This document shows positions 44,157 through 53,632 of a stretch of 64,000 bases of DNA, piece after piece (the first letter of the stretch is position 1; each line of letters starts with the position of its first letter). The stretch comes from Aphanothece sp. CMT-3BRIN-NPC111 (GTDB taxonomy: Bacteria > Cyanobacteriota > Cyanobacteriia > Cyanobacteriales > JAHHGU01). The position numbers and the translations under genes are program-made. The stretch is taken from the NCBI GenBank assembly GCA_019359765.1, contig JAHHGU010000001.1, positions 124,001 to 188,000 of the forward strand. The letters are read 5' to 3'. The notes beneath the pieces were generated by a model. It saw nothing but the letters and a program-made list of their open reading frames with translations, was not told where the DNA came from and did not search any database.

Positions 44157-47100
44157 TCACGGCACACCAATGATAGTAGCAACAATGCGTTCCGCAAGGG
44201 GTTTCCCTTTGGGAACATGAAGTGCTGCTTCGAGCTTTTCTATCTCAATCGGGTTCTCGATTAGCTCCTTGCGGATATCCCGAAGCTGCAAAGGTTTAAA
44301 GCGTCTGCGCTCCTTCAGACGCTCAAACCATCTAGGACGAATTAGATCGAGCCACCACTCAGCTAAGATATTTAGGTCTACCCCCGGTTTCTCAGGATCT
44401 ACTTCGGCAAACAAAGAAAGCAAGTAGCTACACTCTGCCTCAAGCTTGCTGTTCCCTTGCTTAAAAGCTTTCTCCTTATATTTCTTAATAACTTGCCTCA
44501 TCTCCTCAAGCGCACGTTGCTTTTTTTTAGGCAGAAGCAGTTCCTCAGTCTGGCTGAGTCGATCTAGGAATTCTTTAAGAAGTGTGATAGCTCTTTCTAT
44601 AGGAAGGTCTGCAATGGTAGGAACTAAATTTTCCCGTAGCTTTTGACTAATTTGCTCCAAGTCTGTTAGTGGTTTTGCTTTAGGATTATCAAGATAGACC
44701 CAACGGGGTGCGCCCCATTCAGTTCCACAAATAGCAAAGAAAGCCCAAGGATGCTTTGCCTCAACAACACTTACAGAGGAAACTACTCGTGCTTTACTAG
44801 CGCGTAGCTGGTTGTATATTTCGCGTGGAACCAGGGGTTGGTTGCCCTCTAGTAGCGATCGCACTGGATCGAATACATCCCTGAGTTCCCAGCTTTTAGC
44901 CTTCGTTTCCTCTTCCAACTTGGCTAAGTCTGCCTCGGATGTAACAACCTCATCTGATGAGCCTGTGTCTATCTCCGGGGATAAGTTCTCAGGCAGTGGC
45001 AAGTTTGACCCCAATAGATCCGAAACTAATACGTGACGAGCTAAAAACTTACTCTCAGAAGACCGAAGGGCGAACTCGTCACTATCCTTTGGCCACAATA
45101 CTTCAATAGTAGAATGAGGGCTATCCATGCGATCAACCCGACCTATCCTTTGTTCTGCCAAGCGCATTACACTCGGCATAGTTAGTTGGACAACCGCTGA
45201 GGCTTGCTGGAGGTTAACGCCCTCGGACATAGCATCTGAACACAGGGCAATTATTCCCGATTCTTCTGAGCCAAGTTTAAATTTTTTATTGATATGTTCG
45301 CGCTCTGTTTTATTGGCTCCAGTGGCGATAATCACATCGCCACGTCCATATTCATCAAGGCGGCGCTTAATATCATGAAGGGTAATCGGGCGATCATCAA
45401 AAGCTATAAGTAGTTGATGACGCTTCAGCAGCTTGATAAGTAACTTGGCTTTGGTTTCCTCTCGCGCATCAGATATCTTTTCAGCCAAATTGGCAATGTG
45501 TTTATAAATGGCGATCTCTTCCTCACAAGCTCTTTTATGTGATGCCGCATTACTCAACCAATCTGGTAGTTCAACTTGCAGCTTATTTTTTGGTGGCTTG
45601 CCAGCTATGTCCTGCAACGTTTGTATTACATTCCCTGTTTCTTTCGCTTTAACATTACCTATTATTTGAAATAATTTCTTGGCATAATCAGTTCCATAGA
45701 TGTGTTCAAGCAGCGCTGCCCGTGAAGAGCGTAAGCAAGCCATAATATGGTAAGCAGCCAGTAGTTTGGCACTCTTCGATCGCAATTCAAGATATTTCTG
45801 ATCAGTCCACCCCTCTTTGCGAAGAAATTCAGGGATTTCTAGGGTTTTCTTCAGATTTATTAAACCAAGCAAGCCTTGAGTCGCCTCCCGAATCTCTTGG
45901 GCTATGATGCGATCGCACTCAGTTTCGCCACAAAGGTAAATATCTGATTTATGTTCCGGGTAGCGGCAAAGCTTACCGAACCGATCTTTGTAGCGTTCTG
46001 GATCTTCATCAATCATGCGATTGAGCATAGTCTTGGTGCGTCGCACTGTAAATTGCTGGATTGCCCCTCGTAGCTTCTTCCGAACCTCTGGAGACATCTG
46101 TTCGTTCAAGTTTTTATGTTTGTTCCATATCGGCTTAAGAACTTCTAATAATTCATCATCAAAATTGTCAGCCCCCAGCAGTTCAATGATTGCCAGCAAA
46201 TCCTGCGAACCTCGGTTGATGGGCGTAGCTGTAAACAGTAATACATAGTCAGCAATATTGCGGAAGAGTGCTTGGGTTCTTTGAGCGTTTCTATTTAGAA
46301 AGTTGTGCGCTTCATCAACGGCAAAGACTTGTGCGCGACGAATAGCACGAATCTTATAGTTAGAGCTGGTAGTATCATCATCTTGGCTGGAACCTGAGTT
46401 ACTCAGTAGACCGTGAGAAACTGTTGTAACACTCCAATCGCCATTAGTGAACTCCTCCTGCCAAGCATCTTCGACAGCGGGAGGACAAATCAGCACAGGC
46501 ATACCCTGTCGCGTCCGCCCAGTCTTCCAAATTTGATTGATTACGCATTTAATCAGGTGAGAACCCATATGAGTTTTACCTGAACCCGTTGCATCCGCGA
46601 TAAGTACGCTACCAACGTTCTCAATCACCCAAATTGCTTGAGCAATTCCCTTTTCCTGAGATGGCCATAGTAAAAGTTCATCGCCAAGATAGCTGGCTGT
46701 TTTGTATTTATTTGCCCACTCACCTTCTAGCAATTCTGCACAGGCTCTTGCTAAGGCTTCCTGCCAAGTGACTTTATTTAGAAGCTGTTCAAGTAGCTTA
46801 ATCAGTTCGTCGTTGTAGTCCTTCCCTAGATCCCAAATACTCTCTGCCAGCTGGCAAGCTTCATCAAATCGTTTGCTGTCCTTTTTTTTAGTAAACCTTA
46901 CATTACCTTCTACTTGATGAACCAGACCAGAGTTACTGTAATTGCTAGAACCAATAGTAATGGCATTGTCTCCGTTATAAATTTTGGCGTGTATGGGCTT
47001 TTTATTGGCAATTTTTACATGAACTTTTTCATTGCTGAGTAACTCTCTAGCAGCAAGCACATTGGCACATTTAAGGATAGAGATACCTCGCTCCAGCCAG

Positions 47101-47405
47101 TAGTCTATTATTTCCTGAGAAAACTTGTTAGAGTAGCGCCACTCCTGCCTCTGGCTTGCATAGGGTTCATGTCCCAGCAAGATGCGGATTGTCTCAAAAG
47201 CTTTTGAATCGGTCTTTAACGAGCTGTTGCGGGAGGCAAGAAAGTCGATCAGCCTGTCCAGTGAAGCGTAGCCAGTAATAATAAGTGGGTTATTGGATTC
47301 ATCCAAATCCCTCTGGACAACTACTCCCACGTAAGACTTAGCGTAGTTATAAGGAAATCGCTCTCTATCGGGCCAGTCAGTATCGTTTTCGTAGAAAATA
47401 CTCAT
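44157..47405 (-). CDS. PLD-nuclease / SNF2-like DEAH helicase fusion, defence candidate
   Basis: A 1082-residue protein. The N-terminal phospholipase-D domain has an HxK motif (H139, K141, D146, then GSSN at 152-155). A superfamily 2 helicase follows: Walker A 'DATGSGKTH' (271-279), DEAH in 'VFAVDEAHNFLNRNAQR', motif III-like 'LLFTATPINRGSQDL', and lobe 2 with 'GIIALCSDAMSEGVNLQQASAVVQLTMP' and 'AEQRIGRVDRMDSP'. The C-terminal third has no recognised domain. Combined PLD and SNF2-type helicase proteins are typical of DNA-targeting defence or repair. The specific system is not identified. The start ATG (47405) has a purine-rich leader. No partner gene is visible. Confidence 0.85.
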   Translation of the reverse strand: MSIFYENDTDWPDRERFPYNYAKSYVGVVVQRDLDESNNPLIITGYASLDRLIDFLASRNSSLKTDSKAFETIRILLGHEPYASQRQEWRYSNKFSQEIIDYWLERGISILKCANVLAARELLSNEKVHVKIANKKPIHAKIYNGDNAITIGSSNYSNSGLVHQVEGNVRFTKKKDSKRFDEACQLAESIWDLGKDYNDELIKLLEQLLNKVTWQEALARACAELLEGEWANKYKTASYLGDELLLWPSQEKGIAQAIWVIENVGSVLIADATGSGKTHMGSHLIKCVINQIWKTGRTRQGMPVLICPPAVEDAWQEEFTNGDWSVTTVSHGLLSNSGSSQDDDTTSSNYKIRAIRRAQVFAVDEAHNFLNRNAQRTQALFRNIADYVLLFTATPINRGSQDLLAIIELLGADNFDDELLEVLKPIWNKHKNLNEQMSPEVRKKLRGAIQQFTVRRTKTMLNRMIDEDPERYKDRFGKLCRYPEHKSDIYLCGETECDRIIAQEIREATQGLLGLINLKKTLEIPEFLRKEGWTDQKYLELRSKSAKLLAAYHIMACLRSSRAALLEHIYGTDYAKKLFQIIGNVKAKETGNVIQTLQDIAGKPPKNKLQVELPDWLSNAASHKRACEEEIAIYKHIANLAEKISDAREETKAKLLIKLLKRHQLLIAFDDRPITLHDIKRRLDEYGRGDVIIATGANKTEREHINKKFKLGSEESGIIALCSDAMSEGVNLQQASAVVQLTMPSVMRLAEQRIGRVDRMDSPHSTIEVLWPKDSDEFALRSSESKFLARHVLVSDLLGSNLPLPENLSPEIDTGSSDEVVTSEADLAKLEEETKAKSWELRDVFDPVRSLLEGNQPLVPREIYNQLRASKARVVSSVSVVEAKHPWAFFAICGTEWGAPRWVYLDNPKAKPLTDLEQISQKLRENLVPTIADLPIERAITLLKEFLDRLSQTEELLLPKKKQRALEEMRQVIKKYKEKAFKQGNSKLEAECSYLLSLFAEVDPEKPGVDLNILAEWWLDLIRPRWFERLKERRRFKPLQLRDIRKELIENPIEIEKLEAALHVPKGKPLAERIVATIIGVP

Positions 47406-47911
47406 GCCCCCGTTTCCCTGAATGGAAAATTAGTGTGCTACTACTCCCAGGAGAAAATAACTGCTTGCACTGTTTGGGTAATAAAACTGGGAACGTAAGC
47501 AGTTTAATTAAATGTATACTATGCCAGTATGCGCGATACGGGTCACGCCCACGCGAATGTTATACTCCGCCTGAGCATTACTGACCTGCTCTTGGGCTTG
47601 CTTAATTTGAGCTTGGAAATTCTTGAACATTAATCGTGGCGCATTGCTCCTACGATCAGGAAAGCATAGCGATCGCAGCAACACCATCTGACCGTCATTA
47701 AACCTTCACACTCAACTACTAGGCTTGTGTATAAGAGACTATTGTCTCTCCTCAACCTAATCCATATAAGCAATTAATGCTCTTTCCATTCACTACGGAG
47801 AGAGCATTTTATTATTGACAAAAAAACCGGAATGCCTAATTTTCGTCTGCTTTTTTAATACGGAATCCGCTTCTATAACCTCCTTTATTGCACATCACAT
47901 TAAAAAAGCTC
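47406..47911. other. Intergenic region with possible gene remnant and a terminator-like hairpin
   Basis: A minus-strand frame at 47508-47630 reads 'MFKNFQAQIKQAQEQVSNAQ' and continues to 'RVGVTRIAHTG'. This coiled-coil-like stretch resembles a piece of a HlyD/TolC-type secretion protein but has no complete gene around it. A 12-bp-stem hairpin lies at 47776-47808. Nothing else is recognisable. Confidence 0.4.
47776..47808 (+). terminator. Hairpin followed by T-rich tract
   Basis: AATGCTCTTTCC pairs with GGAGAGAGCATT, then TTTTATTATT on the plus strand. It lies between the ABC exporter (ends 47912, minus strand) and the helicase start, so it may end the RiPP transcript from the other direction by its palindromic stem. 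Confidence 0.45.
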
Positions 47912-50236
47912 TTAGATTGCCCCTTCTTCAGAGCCGATCAATCTCGCATAGGCTCCATCCACTCGCCACAACTCCTCATGAGTGCCTCTTTGTACCACCT
48001 TTCCCCGTTCCATGACGATGATTTCATCGCAATCTCGGATGGTACTCAATCTGTGAGCCACAATAATGCAAGAACATCCCCGACGCCGCAGGTTTTGGTC
48101 AATGATTTTTTCCGTCTCCGCATCAAGAGCGCTAGTTGCCTCATCCATCACCAGAATCGCAGGGTTATTCACCAAAGCACGGGCAATTTCTAGACGCTGC
48201 CGCTGACCCCCGCTTAAATTTGCAGCCCCTTCCATGAGTTCACCCTCGTATCCCCCAGGTAGCGCCAGAATAACATCGTGGATAGCAGCATCAATGCTGG
48301 CTCGCACTAGCTGAGAATCCGGCACTGTGGCATCCCATAAGGTCAAATTGTCCCGAACTGTCCCGGCAAACAGAAATATTTCCTGCTCCACCATTGCCAA
48401 AGAATTGGTTAGCACCGCCCGTGGAATCTCGGCTCTAGGTTTGCCATCAAAGAGAATTTCCCCTTCCCAAGGTTCGTAAAGACCGCACACCAGTTTAGCA
48501 ACGGTAGACTTACCAGAACCGCTCCCACCCACGAGAGCAACCCGCTGTCCTGGCTTGAGCGCAAGGCTAAAGTTTTCGATTAGCGGAGCATCCACCCGGC
48601 TGTAGCCAAATGTGATATTCCGTAACTCGACTGCGCCTTGAAGGCGAAAAGAGTTTTGAGTTTTGAGTTTTGAGTTTTGAGTTAGGAAATTTTCCCTATG
48701 CTCCCCTGCTCCCCTGCTCCCCTGCTCCCCCTGCTCCCCTTGTCTCCTCGTCTCCCTTGTCTCCCCGCTTCCCCCATCTAACTGCGGGTCTGTGGGATTA
48801 CGTAAAACGTCATCTAGGCGATTGATATCCCCCTCTAGTTCCTGTAGGGTACTGCCGAAATTAACCAAAGTATTGACAGGTTGTTGGAAACTTTGCATCA
48901 AGCTTTGAAAGGCTATCAACATCCCAATGCTGAGGTAGCCATCCATCACTCGCAGACCACCAACAACCAATATAAACATAGAGGTTAAATAGGTCAGCAA
49001 CGGCGGTAAAACCCCTAAAGTTTGATCGGCCACGCCCAGTTCTTGCTGAGCATTAGTGGCTTTAGCATGGTATCCAGCCCAGCGGGAGAAGAAATCTGAC
49101 TCCAGCGCTGATGCTTTCAGAGTTTCCATACTCTGAAGGGCAGCAATGCCTACTCCGGCAACTTTTCCCTGATCTTGCACCAATCTCATATTGGCATCCA
49201 CACGCTGACGAGATACCCACTGCAAGGCAAAGATATTCACCACAGCAAAGAATATTCCAATTGTTGCTAGTACTGCGTCATAGGTGAACATAACCAGTGC
49301 ATAAAAGATCACCATCACCGTATCAATGACTGTGGTTGCCAACTGTCCCGAAAGCACATCTGCAACTCTGTTATTAATACTGACGCGATTACTGATTTCA
49401 CCAGCAAACCTTTGAGCATAAAAACCAACTGGCAGGCGTAAGATATGCCAAAGAAAACGACTAGACATTCCCACAGCTAGCTTAATTTTTAATTGTCTCA
49501 GGTACCGGAATTGCAGCAGTGTTAGCAGCCCCCGCATTACGGTTGTGAAAGCCATACCCAAAATCAGTGGGCGTAGCCAGTCAGTCCTACCCGCTACCAG
49601 GACGTTGTCTACAAATACCTGGCTGAACACTGGTACTGCCAACCCAGGAATCACTAGCAGGAATCCCGCTAAAACACAATAAAGGATGGCTCCGACAGAA
49701 CCCTGTAACCGCTCTAGCAGTGCCTGAATAATATTGGGTTTGTGGCCTCCTTTTTTGAAGTCTGGACCTGGCTCTATTATCAGTACAACGCCAGTGTAAG
49801 CTTCATCGAATTCCAGCTGGGACACGCTTCGAGGTCCGGCAGCGGGGTCATTCAGATAAACCCGGTTTTGGCTGAATCCCTCTACCACGAGGAAATGATT
49901 GAAATTCCAAAACACGATGTAGGGAGGGCGCAGTTCTTGCAGTTGATCTAGCTGCTTTTTAAAGCCTTTTCCCAGCATCCCGTAACGTCTGGCGGCTTTT
50001 AGGATATTGGAGGCTTTGCTACCGTCGCGGGAGATGCCACAACTGCCACGGAGTTCTGCTAAGGGCACAATCCGGCCGTAGTAACCCAGAACAATGCCAA
50101 GAGCAGCAGCGCCACATTCTACCGCTTCCATTTGCAGGAGGGTGGGGGTTCTGGCTCTTAAGTTTTGAGTTTTGAGTTTTGAGTTTTGAGTTTTGAGTTT
50201 TGAGTTTTGAATTGAAGATATTAGCTTATTAATCAT
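47912..50236 (-). CDS. C39 peptidase-containing ABC exporter (NHLM/PCAT type) for the Nif11 peptide
   Basis: A 774-residue protein: C39 peptidase (residues ~30-165; Cys in 'LQMEAVECGAAALG', His in 'FNHFLVVEG', Asp in 'LNDPAAG'). A six-helix transmembrane domain (~175-460) and an ATPase follow, with Walker A 'VGGSGSGKSTVAK', signature 'LSGGQRQRLEIARAL' and Walker B 'ILVMDEATSALD'. It cuts leaders after Gly-Gly and exports the core. Two segments are repeat-derived: residues 11-25 ('NSKLKTQNSKLKTQN') and the TMD-ATPase linker (~485-530), which consists of Gly/Glu/Arg-rich octamer-repeat and heptamer-repeat translation. It is the last gene of the minus-strand RiPP operon. Confidence 0.93.
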   Translation of the reverse strand: MINKLISSIQNSKLKTQNSKLKTQNLRARTPTLLQMEAVECGAAALGIVLGYYGRIVPLAELRGSCGISRDGSKASNILKAARRYGMLGKGFKKQLDQLQELRPPYIVFWNFNHFLVVEGFSQNRVYLNDPAAGPRSVSQLEFDEAYTGVVLIIEPGPDFKKGGHKPNIIQALLERLQGSVGAILYCVLAGFLLVIPGLAVPVFSQVFVDNVLVAGRTDWLRPLILGMAFTTVMRGLLTLLQFRYLRQLKIKLAVGMSSRFLWHILRLPVGFYAQRFAGEISNRVSINNRVADVLSGQLATTVIDTVMVIFYALVMFTYDAVLATIGIFFAVVNIFALQWVSRQRVDANMRLVQDQGKVAGVGIAALQSMETLKASALESDFFSRWAGYHAKATNAQQELGVADQTLGVLPPLLTYLTSMFILVVGGLRVMDGYLSIGMLIAFQSLMQSFQQPVNTLVNFGSTLQELEGDINRLDDVLRNPTDPQLDGGSGETRETRRQGEQGEQGSRGAGEHRENFLTQNSKLKTQNSFRLQGAVELRNITFGYSRVDAPLIENFSLALKPGQRVALVGGSGSGKSTVAKLVCGLYEPWEGEILFDGKPRAEIPRAVLTNSLAMVEQEIFLFAGTVRDNLTLWDATVPDSQLVRASIDAAIHDVILALPGGYEGELMEGAANLSGGQRQRLEIARALVNNPAILVMDEATSALDAETEKIIDQNLRRRGCSCIIVAHRLSTIRDCDEIIVMERGKVVQRGTHEELWRVDGAYARLIGSEEGAI
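48650..48775. repeat. Repeats inside the ABC exporter linker
   Basis: GAGTTTT heptamers (48650-48683) are followed by CTCCCCTG octamers (about 48699-48775). The first encode 'SKLKTQN'-type residues, the second Gly/Glu/Arg-rich residues. Both families also occur in non-coding DNA, so this is repeat invasion of an open reading frame. Confidence 0.8.
50160..50212. repeat. Heptamer array in the ABC exporter N-terminus
   Basis: Seven tandem AGTTTTG units, in frame, encode two copies of the 7-residue peptide SKLKTQN near the N-terminus (three heptamers = 21 nt = 7 codons). Confidence 0.85.
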
Positions 50237-50319
50237 TTGTATAAAATAGTTACTATTGTTGTTAATTTTAGAAGTTTATCCTATAATTTAATAAAACTTT
50301 AACTCAACGTTAAATACTC

Positions 50320-51021
50320 TTAATTAAGACCACTCCACTCTCTCAATATCGGCAATACAAAGGTGATAGGTGCTAACTCTTCGATTGTGACACGAGCGGT
50401 TGTGGTAGTTCCGGGAGATATTTTCAGTTTTGGGCCTTTGGAAGAAGACCATTTGTAGCCGCTGAAGGTGGAAGGATTTAGCTCAAGTTGCGCGATCGCT
50501 TCTATCTTAGGACCGCCTTGAGATATAAGATTTTCTACCAGTTCTTGATTGCCCAGCATGGAGGTGGCTCTCTCCTTAGTAACTGGGAGTGTTGAAACAG
50601 AAGTGATTTTGCCCACCATTGCGCCAAATCTTTCTCGCTGCACTGTGTCAGGGGTAATTTGAATTTGCATTCCTGGTTGAATCTGCTTGCCATCTTTCAG
50701 TGCAAAATAGGTGATGCCCACTATCTGACTAGCCTGCTCTTTTGCCTCAATGTTTTGCTCAATGGCACGCTCATCCCCTACATTTAAAGATTGTAACTGC
50801 CCTACCCGACGCGGCTCGATCAGCACCCCTTGACCAGTTACAGTAACTGGGATACGTCCAAAAATACTCCAGATCAAAGCCAGAAACACAAAGCCGCCCA
50901 AAGTAGCCAAAGCTAGCCAATCTTTAGGACTAACTACTTGCATCAGCTGATCTAGCCGTTCCGGGGAAGATAACCGCTCTAGTGATTCTTTACGAAACAA
51001 ACTGCGCTTTTGGTCAAACAT
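50320..51021 (-). CDS. NHLM-type HlyD/membrane-fusion protein, unusually short
   Basis: A 233-residue protein. N-terminal 'FRKESLERLSSPERLDQLMQVVSPKDWLALATLGGFVFLALIWSIFG' (one membrane helix) matches NHLM bacteriocin-system secretion proteins. The C-terminal beta-barrel part 'GMQIQITPDTVQRERFGAMVGKITSVSTLPVT' also matches. The usual half-lipoyl and coiled-coil hairpin between them is missing. The sequence jumps from 'GQGVLIEPRRVGQLQSLNVGD' to 'GITYFALKDGKQIQPG', so the protein is far shorter than typical (about 400 aa). ATG 51021 follows AAAGGATAGTTG. It lies between the cNMP-binding gene and the ABC exporter. Confidence 0.82.
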   Translation of the reverse strand: MFDQKRSLFRKESLERLSSPERLDQLMQVVSPKDWLALATLGGFVFLALIWSIFGRIPVTVTGQGVLIEPRRVGQLQSLNVGDERAIEQNIEAKEQASQIVGITYFALKDGKQIQPGMQIQITPDTVQRERFGAMVGKITSVSTLPVTKERATSMLGNQELVENLISQGGPKIEAIAQLELNPSTFSGYKWSSSKGPKLKISPGTTTTARVTIEELAPITFVLPILREWSGLN

Positions 51022-51115
51022 CAACTATCCTTTAGCTAATTGCTCATCAGCCTGTAAAGTAACATCAAAACTTTCTTAATTCAAAACTTAAAACTCAAAA
51101 CTCAAAACTCAAAAC

Positions 51116-52141
51116 TTAAAACTTCCTAAGACGTTTGATCATCCAGTCGAATCTGGCTCCTGCTATAGCCATATGCTCTAATACATCCAGGTCTAGTTCA
51201 TCTTCGTATTCGATATCTGCCGCGAGTAGCTGGTTTTGCTCGTAAGCACGTCTACTAAAACCACGCCGAACCATTCTATCCCGCAGTCTATCTACCAAAA
51301 GTACAGCGATCGCCCGATAAAAACGAGCCGCAAACCCCCTATCTTGCTGCAATTTTGCCGCTAGTTCCTGCTGCGGCAGCGCTAGCAAGAGAGAATTTTC
51401 CCCAGACTTAACAGTAGCGGATGCCTGTCCACCTTCTACGAAGGACATTTCTCCTACAATCTCGCCGCTGGCTAATTTAGCGATCTCCTGCTGTAATTTT
51501 TCGCCATTTACCATCGTGGAAACGGAAACAGTTAAACTTCCCTCTATAAGAATATATAGAGCTTCAACAAGCCTTTCTTCATGAATCAGCACTGTGCCGG
51601 GAGAAATTTTCTCCCTTCTACCTTTAGCGATCATCCAATCGATGTCACTATCATTCAACACTGCAAACACAAACAAAACCTTTCTCAGAGCGTGTCCCGG
51701 TACTATTTGGCTACGTGCTAGCAAATCTGAAAGACCTCGTAGTCTCTGAGAAAGCTTAACCGAAAGCATTTGATAAAAACGACCAGCAAAGTCTTCATCC
51801 TGCTCTAGTTTTGCTACCAGTTGCCGCTTAGAAAGCGACAATACTTTTGAGTTTAAGAGTGTTTTAACAGTAGCAGAAGGTGGGCGCTCGTCCACTAAGG
51901 ACATTTCCCCGATCATCTCACCATTTGATAATCTAGCTATTTCTTTATCGGCTTCTGTACTGCCTTGTTGAGAGACAGACACGACTAAGGTTCCATTCAG
52001 CAGGAGATATAGTGAGTCAATGGGTTGACCTTCTTGAATGAGTACCTTGTTTGGGGGAATTTCCTCCTGCTTACCCGTTGAGGTTATCCAATTGATGTCA
52101 CTATTGCTCAATTGACCAAAATTAGATAAGACTTCGCTCAT
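51116..52141 (-). CDS. Protein with two cyclic-nucleotide-binding domains (NHLM-cluster type)
   Basis: A 341-residue protein with two cNMP-binding folds (~5-140 and ~158-290). Each has the 'I..GQPIDSLYLLLNGTLVVSV' and 'GEMIGEMSLVDERPPSATV' / 'GEIVGEMSFVEGGQASATV' phosphate-binding-cassette pattern. No HTH or catalytic domain is evident. Such proteins often accompany NHLM-type RiPP exporters, where they may regulate export. It sits ~90 bp upstream of the HlyD gene on the same strand. Confidence 0.85.
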   Translation of the reverse strand: MSEVLSNFGQLSNSDINWITSTGKQEEIPPNKVLIQEGQPIDSLYLLLNGTLVVSVSQQGSTEADKEIARLSNGEMIGEMSLVDERPPSATVKTLLNSKVLSLSKRQLVAKLEQDEDFAGRFYQMLSVKLSQRLRGLSDLLARSQIVPGHALRKVLFVFAVLNDSDIDWMIAKGRREKISPGTVLIHEERLVEALYILIEGSLTVSVSTMVNGEKLQQEIAKLASGEIVGEMSFVEGGQASATVKSGENSLLLALPQQELAAKLQQDRGFAARFYRAIAVLLVDRLRDRMVRRGFSRRAYEQNQLLAADIEYEDELDLDVLEHMAIAGARFDWMIKRLRKF

Positions 52142-52659
52142 AATTATTTTTGTCCTGTTTTTTTGTACCGTGTTGAGTATAAGTTGACAAAAATTGTAAT
52201 TTTAAGCTGCTTGCATCTCTCAAGGCTAATACCACAGGGCAAACACATCTCAATTTGCCAGATAAGCAACTCAACTTAATTAAGCTTAAGATCCATGTAG
52301 GTTGGGTTGAGGTAAAGAAACTTCAACGCTAGGAAGGTGTTGATGGGTTGTTTCCTGCGGAAACTTTGAACGCTCGCGCTCTACCCATCCTAAAAATAAT
52401 TAAGTGCCTATATTTAATATACATAATGGCTTTCAGACCAACTTATTCTATATCTAGAAATTTCCTTGTCAATAAGCGGCAGTTTAACGAGAAGGTTCGC
52501 AATAAAGCAGGAATATTGGCTTTTTCTTGGCAAGATGCGTTTGTTCGGGTTGAAGCATTGATCTTCAACCAATAATAAAGCAACCTTAGATAAGCTTTAA
52601 CGTCCAAAGACCTACGTGGCTGATAGACTCTTTTTATGTAATTTATTAATCTATAGTTT
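52142..52659. other. Intergenic region inside the RiPP cluster
   Basis: About 520 bp separate the cNMP-binding gene from the glycosyltransferase. A 75-codon plus-strand frame at 52348 has no ribosome-binding site and looks spurious. No second Nif11-type precursor is visible here. Confidence 0.5.
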
Positions 52660-53628
52660 TTAAACTATCGTCGTTTGGCTCAAACCGTTCACTACTAAAG
52701 TCTCAAGAGCTTCAAGAACTTCGTCTACTTGTATCTTCTCCATCTCTCCTTCCGTGCAGATGTGAGCGTGGCGGCTGAAGCGAAATCCCCATTCAACGCA
52801 AGAGGTTGGTCCAAAGAGTCCTACCCCTGGTACTCTAAATAAGTCAGCGGCGTGGAGCATACAGGAATCAACCCCAAGAAACAGATCGGCCTCGCCAACC
52901 AAGGCTAAAGAAGTTGCTAGAGCTAATCTCTTATTGTACAGAAAAATACGCTTTCCATATTGCTCGGCGTTAAGCCGCAGGTTGTGACTACCAACTACAA
53001 AGACAACAAACTCAGGATGGCGCTCTAGAAAAAGGTCAACCAAAACCCTAAAATTATCAGCAGGCCACATTTTTTGTGGTTTTGTATCGGCATGAACCAC
53101 CATTACTTTCATCGGTTCGGAAATTAAGTTGCGAATTTCCCTAGCTCGCTGCTGATTAGCGGTTCTAAAAACTGGGGGGTAAGCAAAGTCTTCTAAGCGC
53201 AGATTAGCTGATAATTGTAACGGGACATCGAAGATTAAATCTGCCATGTGCTTATTAAAATCTGGTGGGATGTTAATATCGAAACCAGGGCAAAATCCAA
53301 TAGAATAGTTGGGAGAAAGCAGTTTTAGTATATGTTCCGGATTAGGTGGATACCATGTGCTTAACCAAAGCAAGAGGTCACACCTTTCTAATTGATTTGC
53401 CACTGCCTCGATATCAAATTCCCATTTTTTACCATTCCAGTAAAATTCTGGTATGCAGGTAATGTCATGGCAAAATTCTGGAAAAAAAGTTTGTTTAAAG
53501 CTGGGTGTGCAGATTAAGGTTAATCGCTTGGGAAAAAGTTTTACCAGTGCCCGAAATGCTGGTAACGCCAGAATATGATCGCCAATAGCATTAGCAAATA
53601 GCGCCACCGGATTTTTAGCCTCAAGCAT
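52660..53628 (-). CDS. Glycosyltransferase family 9 (heptosyltransferase-like) in RiPP cluster
   Basis: A 322-residue GT-B protein. From ATG 53628 (MLEAKNPVALFANAIGDHILALPAFRALVKLFP) it shows the family start 'GD.IL.LPA..AL'. The C-terminal nucleotide-sugar site includes 'EADLFLGVDSCMLHAADLFRVPGVGLFGPTSCVEWGF'. Characterised members transfer heptose or similar sugars. Its position, 4 bp after the oxygenase-like gene, suggests it might modify the peptide (inference). A TTG-initiated frame to 53661 would overlap the upstream gene and is rejected. Confidence 0.8.
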   Translation of the reverse strand: MLEAKNPVALFANAIGDHILALPAFRALVKLFPKRLTLICTPSFKQTFFPEFCHDITCIPEFYWNGKKWEFDIEAVANQLERCDLLLWLSTWYPPNPEHILKLLSPNYSIGFCPGFDINIPPDFNKHMADLIFDVPLQLSANLRLEDFAYPPVFRTANQQRAREIRNLISEPMKVMVVHADTKPQKMWPADNFRVLVDLFLERHPEFVVFVVGSHNLRLNAEQYGKRIFLYNKRLALATSLALVGEADLFLGVDSCMLHAADLFRVPGVGLFGPTSCVEWGFRFSRHAHICTEGEMEKIQVDEVLEALETLVVNGLSQTTIV

Positions 53629-53632
53629 GGGT

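Noticed and set aside
50160..50212. CRISPR-like short tandem array
   Set aside because: Units are 7 nt without spacers and lie in a coding frame; it is an STRR array.
52348..52575. 75-codon plus-strand frame in the RiPP cluster, considered as a second precursor
   Set aside because: No Nif11 or Gly-Gly motif, wrong strand, no ribosome-binding site.
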